This document shows positions 1 to 11,073 of a stretch of DNA of 64,000 bases, one piece after another. The position numbers and the translations under genes are program-made. The notes beneath the pieces are model-generated. The model was not told where the DNA came from. It saw nothing but the letters and a program-made list of their open reading frames with translations, and made no database searches. Numbering within the stretch: position 1 is the first letter of the stretch; every line of letters begins with the position of its first letter. The stretch is from Gnetum montanum (taxonomy: Eukaryota > Streptophyta > Gnetopsida > Gnetales > Gnetaceae): positions 401,542 through 465,541 of the forward strand of contig MNCI01028403.1 of NCBI GenBank assembly GCA_015680685.1. The letters run 5' to 3'.

Positions 1-211
1 CTAGACTAGTTTTGCATATGTCACATATGGTTTAGTCTAGATGAGGTGTATGATGTGTTCTAATTATAACGCTACTCCTGATGGCAGTGGAAAATAATAT
101 TAACTAATCTAAGCTATGAGGGAAAGGGTGAGAAAATCTAATCTAACCTAAGTGAGATGAGCAACCGATTCCTTGATCAACCGTACACATCTTGGACTTC
201 GTGAACGATTA

Positions 212-333
212 CCACTGGGACTACCAAGCATAGATCCTAGGTACGCCACTGGGATTACCAAGCGCAGATCCCAAATATGCCATTGGGTTACCAAGCGTAG
301 ATCCTAGCTACACCATTGGGCTACCAAGTAGTC
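212..333. repeat. 33-34 bp tandem repeat inside the LTR
   Basis: Four imperfect units start at about 212, 246, 280 and 313. Each carries CCAYTGGG followed by TTACCAAGCG and a TAGATCC-like tail. The same array recurs in both LTRs of element A (about 16617-16737 and 24571-24691). Related GGTAAYCC blocks occur on the opposite strand in the LTRs of D, F, G and E. Confidence 0.85.
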
Positions 334-729
334 ACACTTAAATGCTTGGAATCAAGTTGTACTCATTACGCTTCTAGGAGTTTAAGGGTGAGAGACTAAT
401 TGCGATGAGTAACTGATTCCTTGACTAGCCATACACATCCGTAGATGCTCGTAATCAAGTCGTACTCACACCACGCTATGAAAGCAATAACTAACATTAA
501 ATAAACAAACAAATAAATAAACTAAGTGAATGTTGCAATGATGAAGTAATCTCGATCTTTATTGCCGGTCATGTGCGTGTCGAAGTATGCCACACTCGAA
601 TAATGACACTGTACAATTACATTCACCACACTGCAGGCAGACACTGGAAAAAATCTAACTCTGGAGGGATCAAACTTCCAGAGCTTCGCTACTCTAAAAC
701 TAGGATGCAAATGAGGGAGAGCTGCCTCT

Positions 730-868
730 TATTTATAGAAATTACAGCTGACTTCAATATCGCGTACGTGATATCATAGGGGAAGACGCGATATCGCGTA
801 TGCGATATCGCAGGGGATGCAATATCGCGTCGGCTGCGATATCGTGCACGCGATATCACGGCCTATGT
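730..868 (-). promoter_or_regulatory. U3 core promoter: GATATC palindromes plus TATA box
   Basis: On the minus strand a TATAAATA box (730-737 on the plus strand TATTTATA) follows an array of GATATC-centred palindromes spread over 755-868, several extended to CGCGATATCGCG or one-base variants. The same arrangement is seen in the LTRs of A, D and F. The promoter role is inferred from position in U3 and the TATA box. Confidence 0.7.
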
Positions 869-884
869 GAATCACGTCTCATCA

Positions 885-2600
885 GGTACATTATGCAAGA
901 ACATGACTATCAAGACTACCATCGTATGGAAATACAATGCAAAAGAGATTGGCAGCAGGAGAAGCACCATGAAGCTACAAAGGGGAAGCCATTCATTAAT
1001 TCCTTGTTCTTCTTAAATCAAAAATATAACGAGGATCCTTCCTATAGGATTTCTCAACATAAATATTCTCCATCCCTTAACTCCGGTGAATGGGGCTTGA
1101 ACCCGAATCTATAGTCCATTATCAAAAATTCAAGTTTAGGTAAAAGTGGGAGTTAGGGTAGTAGCTCAAGCAAGCATCATGATGATGATAAATCTAATGA
1201 TCATGGTTATCACAAGTGGAGAGGAGGTGGAAGACACTATGGTAGTGGTACTCCTCCTCCTTCTTCATCCTCTTCATTTGCATCTTCTTCCTCTGCCTCT
1301 AAATTTCACCAAAACCACAAAGGAAGAAATCGTGATGGAGGTGAACATTGGAATAATAATGATTGTAGGCCTCATAATGAATGAAGGGGTAGCAGAGAAA
1401 ATCATAAGCATCATTGAATTCATGATGATGATGAACCTTTGCTTGTTAGTTGAAGCATACTAAACATTGTAGAGGTATTCAGAATTTTAACTAGGCATGT
1501 GAATGATAACATAATCAAGAGGTTGGATATGAACCTTTATCTCTAGATTTGAGGGGAGATATAAGTTAGATCCACTAATTATTCTTAAAGCCTTTTATGA
1601 TGACTATCACTTATAGAACATTGAAAATGATTCGCAAAAACTCAATTTGTTTCCTAGAACACTAACAAAAGAAGTAGAAAGTTGGTACTGCTTCTTCGAG
1701 CTAGAATCAATTTGCAGATGGAGTATGATCCTTAAATTATTTAATGAAAAATATCAAACATACTCTAGAGTGTTCAACTTGAGAAAGAAAATCCAAGGCT
1801 AGCAACAAGGAACACATGAACCCTTGGACACAACCATGGATAGGTATTATTCCCTTTTATAGATATGTCCTACTCATGGTTATGCTCAACAAGAGTAGCT
1901 TTGCCATATCATAGATGGGCTTTGATCAAAAACATGGAGAACCCTTGGGGCTTATGCCCAAGGAAGACTATCAAAACTAAGGGTCCATTAGATCTAAAGG
2001 CTCATTAAGTAGGTTGCAGAGAAAGAAGGAGAGTTGAGGAAATGGAAAAATAATAAAAAATATAGTCAGGATCCTTTTATTAGAAAAAGGAAAGTTTGAT
2101 TTTTGACAATGAGGGGGAGGCACTACTTAATTAAGTGGTGTAGCAAAAAACCTTTTCAATTCAAAAATTTGTTTCCAAAATTTTGAACAAGGTGGATAAA
2201 ATGTGGAAATATTTGGATAAAACATTTCAAGCAACTCTACAAATTACAAAAGAATCCAAAGAGCAAAGTAGTGATTGAGATCATAGGAGAAGGAAGGAAG
2301 CTAAAAGTTCCTACCAAAGGAGTAAGGGTAAAGTTGCTACAATCAAAGAAGTTGTGGAGTTAGAATTAGATGAAGATGATGGGTGTAAAATTTGTTAATA
2401 TGAACATCCTAAGGGATGTTACCTTGTTGTGTCACACTTGCAAGATTCTAGGATGTACGCTTTGAATCCTAACTTGGCAAGAAGGCAAGCACCTAGAAGA
2501 TTATATTATTTTCAAGGTAATCCTATGTAGTTCCACCAACAATAAGCTTATTAACCAAGTTGAGTTCCACCACAACTATATGAGCAGTATCAACAATGGT
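885..2600 (+). pseudogene. Element G gag, decayed and interrupted at its 5' end
   Basis: Capsid/nucleocapsid gene of an Athila-like Ty3 element, riddled with stops. The first part (885-1100) aligns by eye with the early gag of D (31790-31930). A His/Ser-rich stretch (about 1170-1400) matches the same region of F. The core at 1640-2040 keeps the pattern seen in A: a WY-x-L-E/K start, NEKYQTYSRV, then EPLD and DRYYSLL, then IIDGL. A zinc-knuckle-like CKIC-x-YEHPKGC follows near 2385-2425, with one Cys-region stop. The N-terminus was displaced by the minus-strand LTR ending at 884. The 105-codon frame at 1146-1463 is out of frame with this reading and is an artefact of the repetitive coding. Non-functional. 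Confidence 0.8.
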
Positions 2601-2689
2601 AGCATCCAAAGTCATGGGGGATGCTACTACCAAGGTAACAATATCCTTATAGGAAACTAGATCTGTATGGGTACTATATTTAATAACCT

Positions 2690-3480
2690 AGGTCTCTGCG
2701 TAACTTTTTTAGTCATGCTTCTTTTTAGCATCACTACTACCCTTTAGAGTACTACAGAGCTCATTCCCCATCTCATAGATGGAAGGTCCCATTTCATTAG
2801 TAGCCTTCTCATCCTTTTTTACATGTCCCTCCACCCTTAATCTAATTACTAACTACTCCATCCATGCAAGGTTAAATTCTTGCATAGTCATAGCAATGTA
2901 ACACTAATAGGATCATTAACTTATAATCAATTCCTCCACTAAGTGGTTTAGAACCCAAACCTAGAAAAAGATTATTCTTTCAAATCAATAGCCGTACAAA
3001 GCCCTCACCAACTCATGTGGTTTTTCACCCTATGTCTCCTTCATCTTCTACATTTATTCTTTCTAAGAACCCTTCAAACCAACTCATGTGGTTGGTCATC
3101 CTATGGCTCTTATTGATTCAAGTTTTGGTCTTAATATAATTTTTCATAAAATATACAAAGCTTGGAACCTACCTCATCTCAATAAGAGTAAAATTTATTT
3201 AGAATTAGCAAATTATTCCATCATTTTTCCCTTGGAATTGGTAGAGGACATTGTGATCACTATCTGTGTGTGGTCCTATCCAACTAATTTCTTGGTGATC
3301 AAGGTTGATGGTAGCAAGGAAGACTTTCCAATCATTATGGAAAGGGCTTGGTTGAGCATTGTTAATGTGTAAATAGGCATCAAAGATCTTTCCTTAGAAA
3401 TTTCTAAGGAAAATGCATTCATAAATATCATGAAGAAGAGAGTTCCATGCATTGCGTATAATGATATAGGATGGAACTAT
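2690..3480 (+). pseudogene. Element G protease region, decayed
   Basis: The retropepsin-like protease of element G. The active-site loop reads ALIDSSFGLN at about 3106-3135, where Ty3 elements normally have a D-S/T-G core, so the glycine is displaced and the site is altered. Downstream the fold continues as in F: YKAWNLPHL, LELAN, LVEDIV, WSYPTNFLVI, PIIMERAWLS (family form IMGRPWLS) and then a stop. The clean 94-codon frame at 3088-3372 covers most of the domain. It follows the gag remnant and precedes a linker at 3676-3870 that contains LELKTLP, a typical Athila-type PR-RT linker motif. Confidence 0.8.
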
Positions 3481-3675
3481 ACGCAAAAGTTATGATCTAT
3501 TAAAAGCATGTCAATCAAATCATGTAAACACTATATAGATGAATCTAAAATCCAAAAATGCTTGTACATAGCAATTACAAAACAAGAGAGCACCCAATGA
3601 CTAACAATTGATCCTGAAAGCACCATACTTTGCATGGAATGAGTTGAGAGCTTAAATTGTGGTTATGTTGAAGGC

Positions 3676-3870
3676 ATGGACGAACTAGAGCAATATCATC
3701 ATCAACTCTCTAATGATGAACCTAATGATATTTATTGTAAAGAGTTGGAAATTCCTAAAAATTTTAAACATGAGCCCTTAGAGTTGAAAACTTTACCTAC
3801 TTGCATGAACTATTTATTCTTGAAAAATGGAAAGTCAGTAATAATCAATGCCAACATTGCTATTGAATAG
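3676..3870 (+). pseudogene. Element G PR-RT linker
   Basis: An open stretch of 64 codons linking the protease and RT domains of the G polyprotein. It includes ELEIPKNFKHEPLELKTLP, matching D at about 33570-33625 (KLEIPKRFK, then EPLDLKPLP). The segment is not an independent gene; it only remains open by chance between flanking stops. Confidence 0.7.
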
Positions 3871-3919
3871 AAAGAGAATCTTCTAAATGTGGTCATATAT
3901 TGAACTCACTAGGATTGCT

Positions 3920-4640
3920 CCTAGGATATGCTAGCATCATATTAATATTGATCCTTCCATCAATCCAAAGAGGTAGCTATAGTGGTGGTTAAACCCCAAA
4001 TTGAAGCAGATTGTCAAAGAGGAAATTAAACAACTCCTCAAGATGGGGTTCATCTATTTCAATCACAAATAGTGAGTGGGTTATTCCAATTTTAATTGTG
4101 CAAAGAAAGGTTGCAAGTGATGGCTTTGTATTAATTTTAGGTTGTTAAACATGGGGACCTACAAAGATCATTTTCCATTATCATTTGTGGACCAAGTGTT
4201 GGAGAATATATCTAGACGTTATCATTACAGCTTTCTAGATAGTTATAGTGGATATAACCACATATAGATTGCACCAAAGGATTAGGCGAAAACAACATTC
4301 ACAAGTACCTAGGGCACTTTTTCATACAAAAAGATGCATTTTGGTCTATGCAATGCTTTTGCAACATTCCAACACCTTGTCCTAAGTATTTTTCAGCAAC
4401 AAATTAGTAGCGGGGTGGAAGTCTTCATGGATGAATTCTCCACCTATACTGATACATTTGAGAAAGCCCTAGAACACCTTAATAAAGTTATTAAAATCTA
4501 TGTGAAGACAAATCTTCAACTCAATTGGCAAAGGAGCCATATCATAATGTAGGAGGCCATTGTGTTAGGACAGAATTTCTCAAGTAGGGATTGAGGTGGA
4601 CCTTGAAAAGATTAGGATCATCCAAGGAATAACCTGTTAT
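3920..4640 (+). pseudogene. Element G reverse transcriptase, inactivated
   Basis: Ty3-type reverse transcriptase that would copy element RNA to DNA. Recognisable blocks in order: NPKLKQIVKEEIKQLL, INFRLLNMG, HFPLSFVDQVLE, FLDSYSGYNHI, then MHFGLCNAFATFQ and EVFMDEFSTY. In the catalytic box the usual FMDD has become FMDE, and several in-frame stops occur upstream (around 4070, 4265 and 4285). The EVFMD-x-FS form is characteristic of the Athila lineage. The longest clean segment is 4334-4552. Dead by both mutation of the catalytic Asp and stops. Confidence 0.85.
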
Positions 4641-5215
4641 CTAGGAACCATTAAAGATGTTTGGTCATTTCTTGGACACACTGGCTACTACCAGTGATTC
4701 ATAGAGAATTTCCCTAGGATTGTGAAACCATTTGTAAGCTAACAAAGAAATATGCTCTATTCATATAGACCAAGGAATTGGAAAAAGCATTCTAGCAACT
4801 TAATGAGAAGCTTGTAGAAAATCCAATTCTACAAGCACCTAAGTGATCCCATCCATTTCACATTATGATAGATGCATAGAACTATGCCTTAGGAGCTATG
4901 CCTATGCAATTTCATGATTAGAAACATCCTTATTACATGCACTACAAAAGTTGAAGCATTGTGGGTGCATAGCTTAATTAGACCACAATAGAGAAAGAGC
5001 TAATTGCAATTGTGTATGCTCTAGAGAAGTCTAGGAATTATGTGCTTAAATATAAAGTGTTTTTGCACATTGACCATAGTGCCATTCGCTTTCTCATGAA
5101 TAAGCTGATGGTGAGCCCCTGTGTCATATGGTGGGTAGTGATTTTGTAGGACTTTAATCTTACTATGGTAGATTAAAGAGGAACTAATAATGTGATCACT
5201 AATCACTTATCTTAG
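4640..5215 (+). pseudogene. Element G RNase H domain, decayed
   Basis: Follows the RT thumb (KKYALF-like segment about 4740-4790). The conserved pattern of Ty3 RNase H is visible with stops: HPYYMHY-like near 4925, the TIEKELIAIVYALEK block near 4985-5025, and HIDHSAIRFLMN near 5070-5100, where His-x-Asp-His is family-typical. The same order is found in D at 34650-34950 with fewer lesions. Confidence 0.8.
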
Positions 5216-6500
5216 TTATGATGGGATAACAAAGAGGAGATCCCACTCTCTAATTAATTTCCTAATAAACTTCTCTTTGATAGTGCAATAAATGAACAAG
5301 TGCTTGATGAGCCTGCATGGTATGATGACATCCTCACTTATGTGCTTACTCAAGAGATGCCACAAGACTTGGACCATAGGAAGAAAAAATAGTTTCTTCA
5401 TTAGGCCAAATTCTTCATCGAAATCAATGGACATCTTTACAAGATGTTTGCCAATGGCCTATTTTGTTGCTATGTTCTTGATGCTAATCAATTGCACATT
5501 CTTCAAGATGGTCATGATGGTTCTTATGGAAACCACTTTGGAGGTAGACATTCAACAATTAATATCTTGATGGTAGGGTATTACTAAACAACAATCTTCA
5601 GGGATGTCCACCAATTTGTCTACTCTTGTAAATGCTATCAATGAGATGGTGGGGTGACTGCTCAAATAGAGGAACCTTAGTAGTGGATCCAACCATTGGA
5701 ATCCTTTGATGTCTAGGGCATAAACTTTATGGATCCCATAACACCCATGTCAAATGGAAAGACATACATTATAGTCACTATTGACTATTGTATGAAATGG
5801 ATACAAGAAGCAATCATCATCAACTATACATCATCTACTATTGCATAGTTTTTATAAGAGAATATTGTAAATAGGTTTAGAGTGCCACAAGCATTGATTT
5901 TAAAAATGGTACTCATTTTATAGGTGCTACTTTTTGCAAGCTCATGCAATGCTTGGATGTTGAACATAAACTAACAACACCATATCACCCCCAATCCAAC
6001 AATTAAGTATAGGTTACCAATAGGGAGATCACTAAGATCTTAACCAAAATAATAAGCAAATATAGGAGAGACTTGAAAATTAAACTTAATGATTCCCTCT
6101 AGTCATACTGCTCAACATGGATACTCCTTATAGGCTACTCTTTCTATGAGCTAGTGTATGGGAAATTACCAACTCTTCTAATTTAATCTGAGCTTTTCAC
6201 ACTTTCAATAGCCTATGACCTAAATCCTGACCTTGGCCTAGCATAGAAAGAAATATTAATTAATCTCAATGTTCTAGATAAGAATTGATTAGTAGCCTTG
6301 TCCTTGAATGAAGTGCATAAAGCACCATGACATTAAATTAAGGAAAGTCAAATTTCAACTTGGAGACAAGATTCTTTATTAGAACCCCACACATGTACCT
6401 TAAAAGACTAAGTTTCAAACATTGTGGGAAGGGTGTTATATCATTTATGAAGCTTTTTCTTCTAGGACCATGTTGATCTACAAACCTAAAAGCCCAAATA
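5215..6500 (+). pseudogene. Element G integrase, decayed
   Basis: Retroviral-type integrase: an HHCC zinc domain, a DDE core and a C-terminal region, all interrupted. Visible landmarks are QFLH with AKFFIEINGHLY (5390-5440), VHQFVYSCKCYQ (about 5600-5640, the second Cys pair altered), WIQPLESFDV (5685-5715) and NFMDPITPMSNGKTYIIV (about 5725-5775), where the family form is GIDFMGP. The first catalytic Asp is therefore Asn here (INFMDP). The end carries a KPKSPNKK-like motif near 6483, as in D (KPESPNKR). Non-functional. Confidence 0.8.
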
Positions 6501-6559
6501 AAAAATAGCTAGTCAACATGCAACAACTTAAACCTTTCCACGAGCCTAACCAAGCTAGT

Positions 6560-7865
6560 GTAAGTAACACTTCATTTGATGGATAACCTTGCTCAATCTT
6601 TTAGATCACATTTTCTTAACTTAGTCATGGGGTTTATGGACATCGATGCTAACTAAATCAGTGGCTCCTTAGTTTTTCTACTTTTTTATTTCATGCTTTT
6701 CTGTTTTACTCTTTTTTTGTTTTTACACCTTTTTATTTTACACTTTGTTATTTTTTCAACTTTTTGTTTTATAACATCGTTAGTATGTTTTATCTTTATT
6801 TAATATTTGATAATTTCTTTTATATTTTACTTTCTTTTGGTGTGAATTTTTCTTATTTTCTTATAAAATGCTTTGTTGCCAATAGGGCATAGTGATGTTG
6901 TAGTTGTTGCTAATGGCTGATTGTACTTAAGCTTTTTGATTACTAATTTCTAGTTTCTATTTTTGAATTTTCATTACTAATGGATAAGACAAAGTTTCTT
7001 TTTCATAGAATAGGAAGTGAGTCCACATCATCCACCCATCCACCAAGTCTATGGTCTTCCTAGTTTTAGAAGTATGAGGTTCCTTTTTCATTAATAAAAC
7101 TTTAATGGTCTTGTGAACTTGGTAGTTTCCAAACTTAGAAAAGATTCAAAGGTTTAAAAGGGTGTGACTTCAAGGGGATTTAATACTCTTTGTAACTTTC
7201 TAATTACTTGGGCATAATTCTACTTTCATGGATTTCTTGTTGCTCCATGTCAACCAGTAATAGGAAGTTAATAAGTCTTTTCATGATGTGGTTCCATTTC
7301 AAAAATCCATAAAGACATAAAATTCAAAAATAAAATATGATGGAAATTCAAAGCACACCTCTTAGATAAAATAATGGACTATAAGAACTAGTTATGGGGC
7401 TAAAAAGACATCTTACCCCTACCTAAAAATCCCCTATAACTAAGGCCCTTCTCACTTCCTACTTCTCTTTTCTTCTCAAATAAGGAATGATGATTAATCT
7501 ATGGGAACATTCTTATGTCTCNTGGGGTCCACAGACCCCTTAGTTGAGGTTATGCAAGGGCAAAAAGGGCATGAGCCTACTATGGGAAGGGCCCACTTGC
7601 ATATCTCTTGGTTTGATTAGTTAATTTCCATATCCTTAGGCATTTTGGTGATCAAATATTTTGTGTGCCCCATCAACGCATCCAACTATGTGCTTCTTAA
7701 GGAATTTTCTCCATACAATTTCATTCTCCCATCATTTCTCCAATTTTGTGAACATCCTAGTCTTCTTTTAATGTTTTCATCATGTTCACAACTTTTCTGG
7801 ATCACTATGGATCCCAATTTCATAAGAAAATTCATATTTCTCAATATATTTAATGTAAAACATTT
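6560..7865 (+). other. Non-coding post-integrase spacer of element G
   Basis: No coding capacity that I can support. The block begins with a T-rich tract (6660-6830) and includes a segment matching D and F (CACATCATCCACCCATCC near 7025, and a CCCTTCTCACTTCCTAC stretch near 7446). At 7576-7597 it carries the shared motif found in all five Athila-like elements, here CTATGGGAAGGGCCCACT. An equivalent spacer occurs after gag or pol in A, D, E and F. The undetermined base at 7522 lies inside it. The reading frame at 7645-7929 has no recognisable similarity and is not called. Confidence 0.7.
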
Positions 7866-7867
7866 TG

Positions 7868-7970
7868 TGAACCACCAATGTCAATGGAACCCCATATATG
7901 CATTGAGCCTATTGATGAGACCCTATTGATTAGACCCCATCAACGCAAGGAAAAAACACCTATAAATAAA
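7868..7970 (+). promoter_or_regulatory. Putative internal promoter of element G upstream of the aORF
   Basis: A cluster of CATTGAG / ATTGATGAGACC / ATTGATTAGACC / CATCAACGC blocks at 7887-7948 is followed by TATAAATA at 7961-7968. The LTR of this same element has the same kinds of block followed by CCTATAAATA (10916-11040 in the first LTR, 28895-28983 in the second). The aORF start lies about 455 bp downstream. The GATATCGCG motifs typical of the A, D and F LTRs are absent both here and in the G LTR, so the internal copy tracks its own LTR. Confidence 0.55.
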
Positions 7971-8415
7971 CATGAACACTTAGGAATTTTTCACATTTGC
8001 TAATAAATAAGAGGCAATTTTTTGAAATGTTTAGAGCTCAAATCCTTTCAAGAGCAATATCTTCCTAACCATTTTTTCGATTCACTTCATTCTTCAGCAC
8101 TATAGCTACTGGAGGTAAGTTCTTCATCTTGGGGATCACAAATCTTTAGTTTTCCATGAGAAATTATACAAGTAAAATTTCTAACTCCCACAGTTTTTTA
8201 ACAAAGAAATCAATATTAAAACATCAAATTATATGAGTTAAACCTTTCCAACAATCTTTAGTGACATTCTAAGTGAAATAACAATAAAGTATTAATAAAA
8301 TAATCAATTTTCCATGGTCAAAACATAGCCTAAGTGTAATTGCCAAATGAGAAAGGTACATAAATATTATAAGTTACACAATGAATGCTAATCCTTGGTT
8401 ATGTTTTAACCATAG

Positions 8416-10660
8416 ATGACACCTAGAGGAAATCATGCACAAAAAGGAGGATCGTTCCAACCAAGGGACAAATGGTCAAGAATGGAAAGGGGTCAAGAAT
8501 AGCCCCATGAACAAGTAGAGACCCGTGCAATGATACCTCTTCAAGGGAAGGCCAAAGTTGAATTTGTCCACTAGATTCTTGAATAAGCTATTTCAATAGA
8601 ATAATCTCACCTAGATAAGGCACTTGAACTAAGATCAAACCTTGAGGTTACATTAATAAAAGCTTGCCTTAGGTAGATTACGAATAAGAAGCTCTAGAAA
8701 TCAGTACTTTAAGAGATTAACTTTGGACCTTTCTTGCAGTTTGCACCTTCAAAAGTTAAGAATTAAGTATAGAACTCTCCCATGTGGCCCACAATCACTT
8801 CCACTAGGGATTTGTACATGGGAGAAACATATTTGTTTTGAAATAATCGATAGGTTGGTTCAATAATCGAAGTCAAGGACATCCTAGTGTTCTACTCTGT
8901 GGAAGCTATTGTAAAGGCCCTTGGGTTATAGGAAACTGGGAAAAATATTTCTAAGATTTGCATGTTGGTAGATCCTAGCATCAAGAAAGAATAGATGTAG
9001 TGATGTTACAAAGTAGGTTATAAGGTGTTTAGTGCACTTACCATGGTAGAGTGCATATACTTCAAAATTACAGCCTTTCACCTCAATCCTATGGTGAGGC
9101 CAAACAAGATCACAACTTTTTTCACTCGTGCATGTACCACTCTAAGTGGTAAAATCCTAGTCAACTTTCCATCTTGAGATAGAAAAATTATTTAAATAAA
9201 ATGAATGTGGAAGGAAGGCACTCCGCTTCCTATGCCACATCTAGAATTTATGTAGAAGGGGAGGAACAAAGATGATGTTGTTTAATATGCTCTATTCACT
9301 TCTTAGGTGGGCATGATGAAGGAGAAGGTGCCTACTAAGATCATCTCAGAAGAGGAGTAGTGACCACTTGCCCCATCACCCACTCATGAAACAATGCTAG
9401 AGGCATGTGTTTCCCTTAAGCACATGCACAAGATTTGAGAGAAGTTCTTGTAAGAGTATAAACAATGAGCAAGAATGAGTGGGAATGATCCATCTATGTA
9501 TCATCGAATGATGAATCACATTAATAAAGTGACTCAAACAATTAGCTAGATGGAGGGAGGTGGGTTAATTTTCTCAATCCAAAGAACGTAGCTACCTACA
9601 AGGTTAACTTGTAATGCTTGAGAGGTAATGGTATTCTCTAGAAACAACAATAATTCCTAGAAATATCTAGGAATGCCACTACTTTTTTTATGCATATGGA
9701 GGAGGATGAGGGGACAACTATCTTGTTGATGTAGCATCATGGATAGGAGATTGCAACAGAGGTGGTTTTTGATAGAATTATTGAGGAAATTAATTCACTT
9801 ATGGCATTTGTATTAGACATTTCTAGACTCAAATATGTGCAAATGTCCATAGGAATAGTTAGTGGCATATTAAGTATAACCCAACATGAGGAGTTGCTAG
9901 ACTGACTGGTGGAAATCGAGCAACCAATTCCAAATATCTTTGACCTTTCAATTATAATTACTACAACCTAGTCGAAGCTACTAGAGGTAAGGAAAACTGC
10001 ATTATATTGGAGGAGAAACTTGAACTAGCCCAAGGATGAAACCAACACTTGGCTATGGAGGTTGCTAAATTAAGAGCTCACCTCACTGATCCCACATTTT
10101 TCAACCCTACATTAATAAGGGATGAAGCCTTCAAGCAGCTTGAAAACAAGCTTAAAAAGGTTGAGAATAAGAAGGATATGACTGTCTTACACTAGTCCAT
10201 GACCAATGCCAAAATGTACACCATCCAAAAGGACTTGATTTAGACATAATATGAGGATGCAATTTTGACCATAGAAAATCAACGCCTGCATAATGTTGAT
10301 GTGAAAAAGTAGTAGATATAAGATTTTATCCATCAATAGTAGGATCAGCTAGCTAGAATGAATAATAAATTGAGAAGATTATTAATTGAAAATAGAAATC
10401 TCTCAATTGAAGAATTCCAAGCTCTTCACCAAAAATCTGTGATAGAGGTAGTTATTTGAAAAAATAGATGCTACATTGATTGTGAAAAACTCCAAAGGAA
10501 AGAATGAGAAGATGAAGATAATTTTCGACACCTTCCATCTTCCACCAAAAGTTGTAGTCACTACAGGATAGTCATAACTACCTTAACCACTGCGTGTGCC
10601 TGAAGAAGGAGAAGGCCCTTCCAAGCCTCAAGGGCCTCCACACCTTGGACTATTTGATCT
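8416..10660 (+). pseudogene. Element G accessory ORF (aORF), decayed
   Basis: Third, oldest-looking copy of the coiled-coil accessory ORF found in A and E. Starting at an ATG at 8416 it reads, through many stops, a domain with EINFGPFLQFAPSKV, then YMGETYLF and VFYSVEAIVKALGL. These correspond to VELNFESFAEFTPEAI, YLGETYLFWHN and DFSAQAISEGLNL in A. Later landmarks are RLLIENRNLSIEEFQALHQK (about 10375-10435) and the C-terminal FDTFHLPPKV (about 10525-10555). Compared with A about 190 codons are missing just after 10450. Located after integrase and before the polypurine tract, the position of the env-like gene in Athila elements. No transmembrane segment was identified. Function unknown. Confidence 0.65.
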
Positions 10661-10873
10661 TCTTCAACATCTTCATGCCATTTGAAGAATTATGTTTATC
10701 AATTTGGTCTTGTTCAATTTAGTTATTCTGAACATTCAAAATTTTGTAATTAATGAAAAACCATATACTCTAGGCACATAGCTTTTGTTGTGTAGATTTT
10801 GTATCTATTTTATGTGCTAATAATCCCATACCTTCCCAAATTTTGTAAAAAATGTGTGGATGAGTTTTCATTC

Positions 10874-10886
10874 AGTCATGGGGATA
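10874..10886 (+). other. Polypurine tract of element G
   Basis: GTCATGGGGATA abuts the LTR start TGATGA at 10887. D has GTCATGGGGGTA at the same place, and A and F have the complement on the other strand. It would prime plus-strand synthesis. Confidence 0.75.
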
Positions 10887-11073
10887 TGATGAAGAGTCAT
10901 GATTTGTCCATGTCGATGAGATGTCATTGATGCAACCCTATCAATGAGATCTCATTAACATAATCTCATTGATGTAGGATTTAACCTATTAACATGTACC
11001 CATTCATGGGACTCGTTATTTCTCCTATAAATACATGCTCACCAACTACATTTATGGTAATAAGTCTCATAGC
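10887..11073 (+). mobile_element. Element G LTR, 5' portion split by element B
   Basis: Starts TGATGAAGAG and contains the CATTGATG/CATTAAC block array and CCTATAAATA near 11031. It stops at 11073, where element B begins. The sequence resumes at 27633 and lines up without a gap against the intact LTR at 28868-29753, which has TCATAGTTGTAG at the join. Confidence 0.85.

Larger units (their letters stand above)
1..884 (-). mobile_element. Athila-like LTR, truncated by window edge
   Basis: This is the same LTR family as the two LTRs of element A (16299-17276 and 24226-25194). The window opens about 135 bp inside the LTR. It ends at 884 with CTCATCA, the inverted complement of the TGATGAG that starts the other copies. 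Read on the minus strand the order is U3 palindromes, TATA box, then R/U5. No polypurine tract lies beyond 884, and the sequence passes directly into a gag resembling those of D and F. So this is either the 5' LTR of a minus-strand element extending left of the window or a solo LTR; the target duplication cannot be checked. Apparent small reading frames here are not genes. Confidence 0.85.

Noticed and set aside
212-333. CRISPR-like regularly spaced repeat
   Set aside because: Contiguous degenerate tandem units inside a plant LTR, no spacers of unique sequence.
1146-1463. 105-codon Leu/Met-rich frame on the plus strand
   Set aside because: Out of frame with the gag reading that aligns to F; the hydrophobic look comes from CTT/CAT-rich repeats read in the wrong frame.
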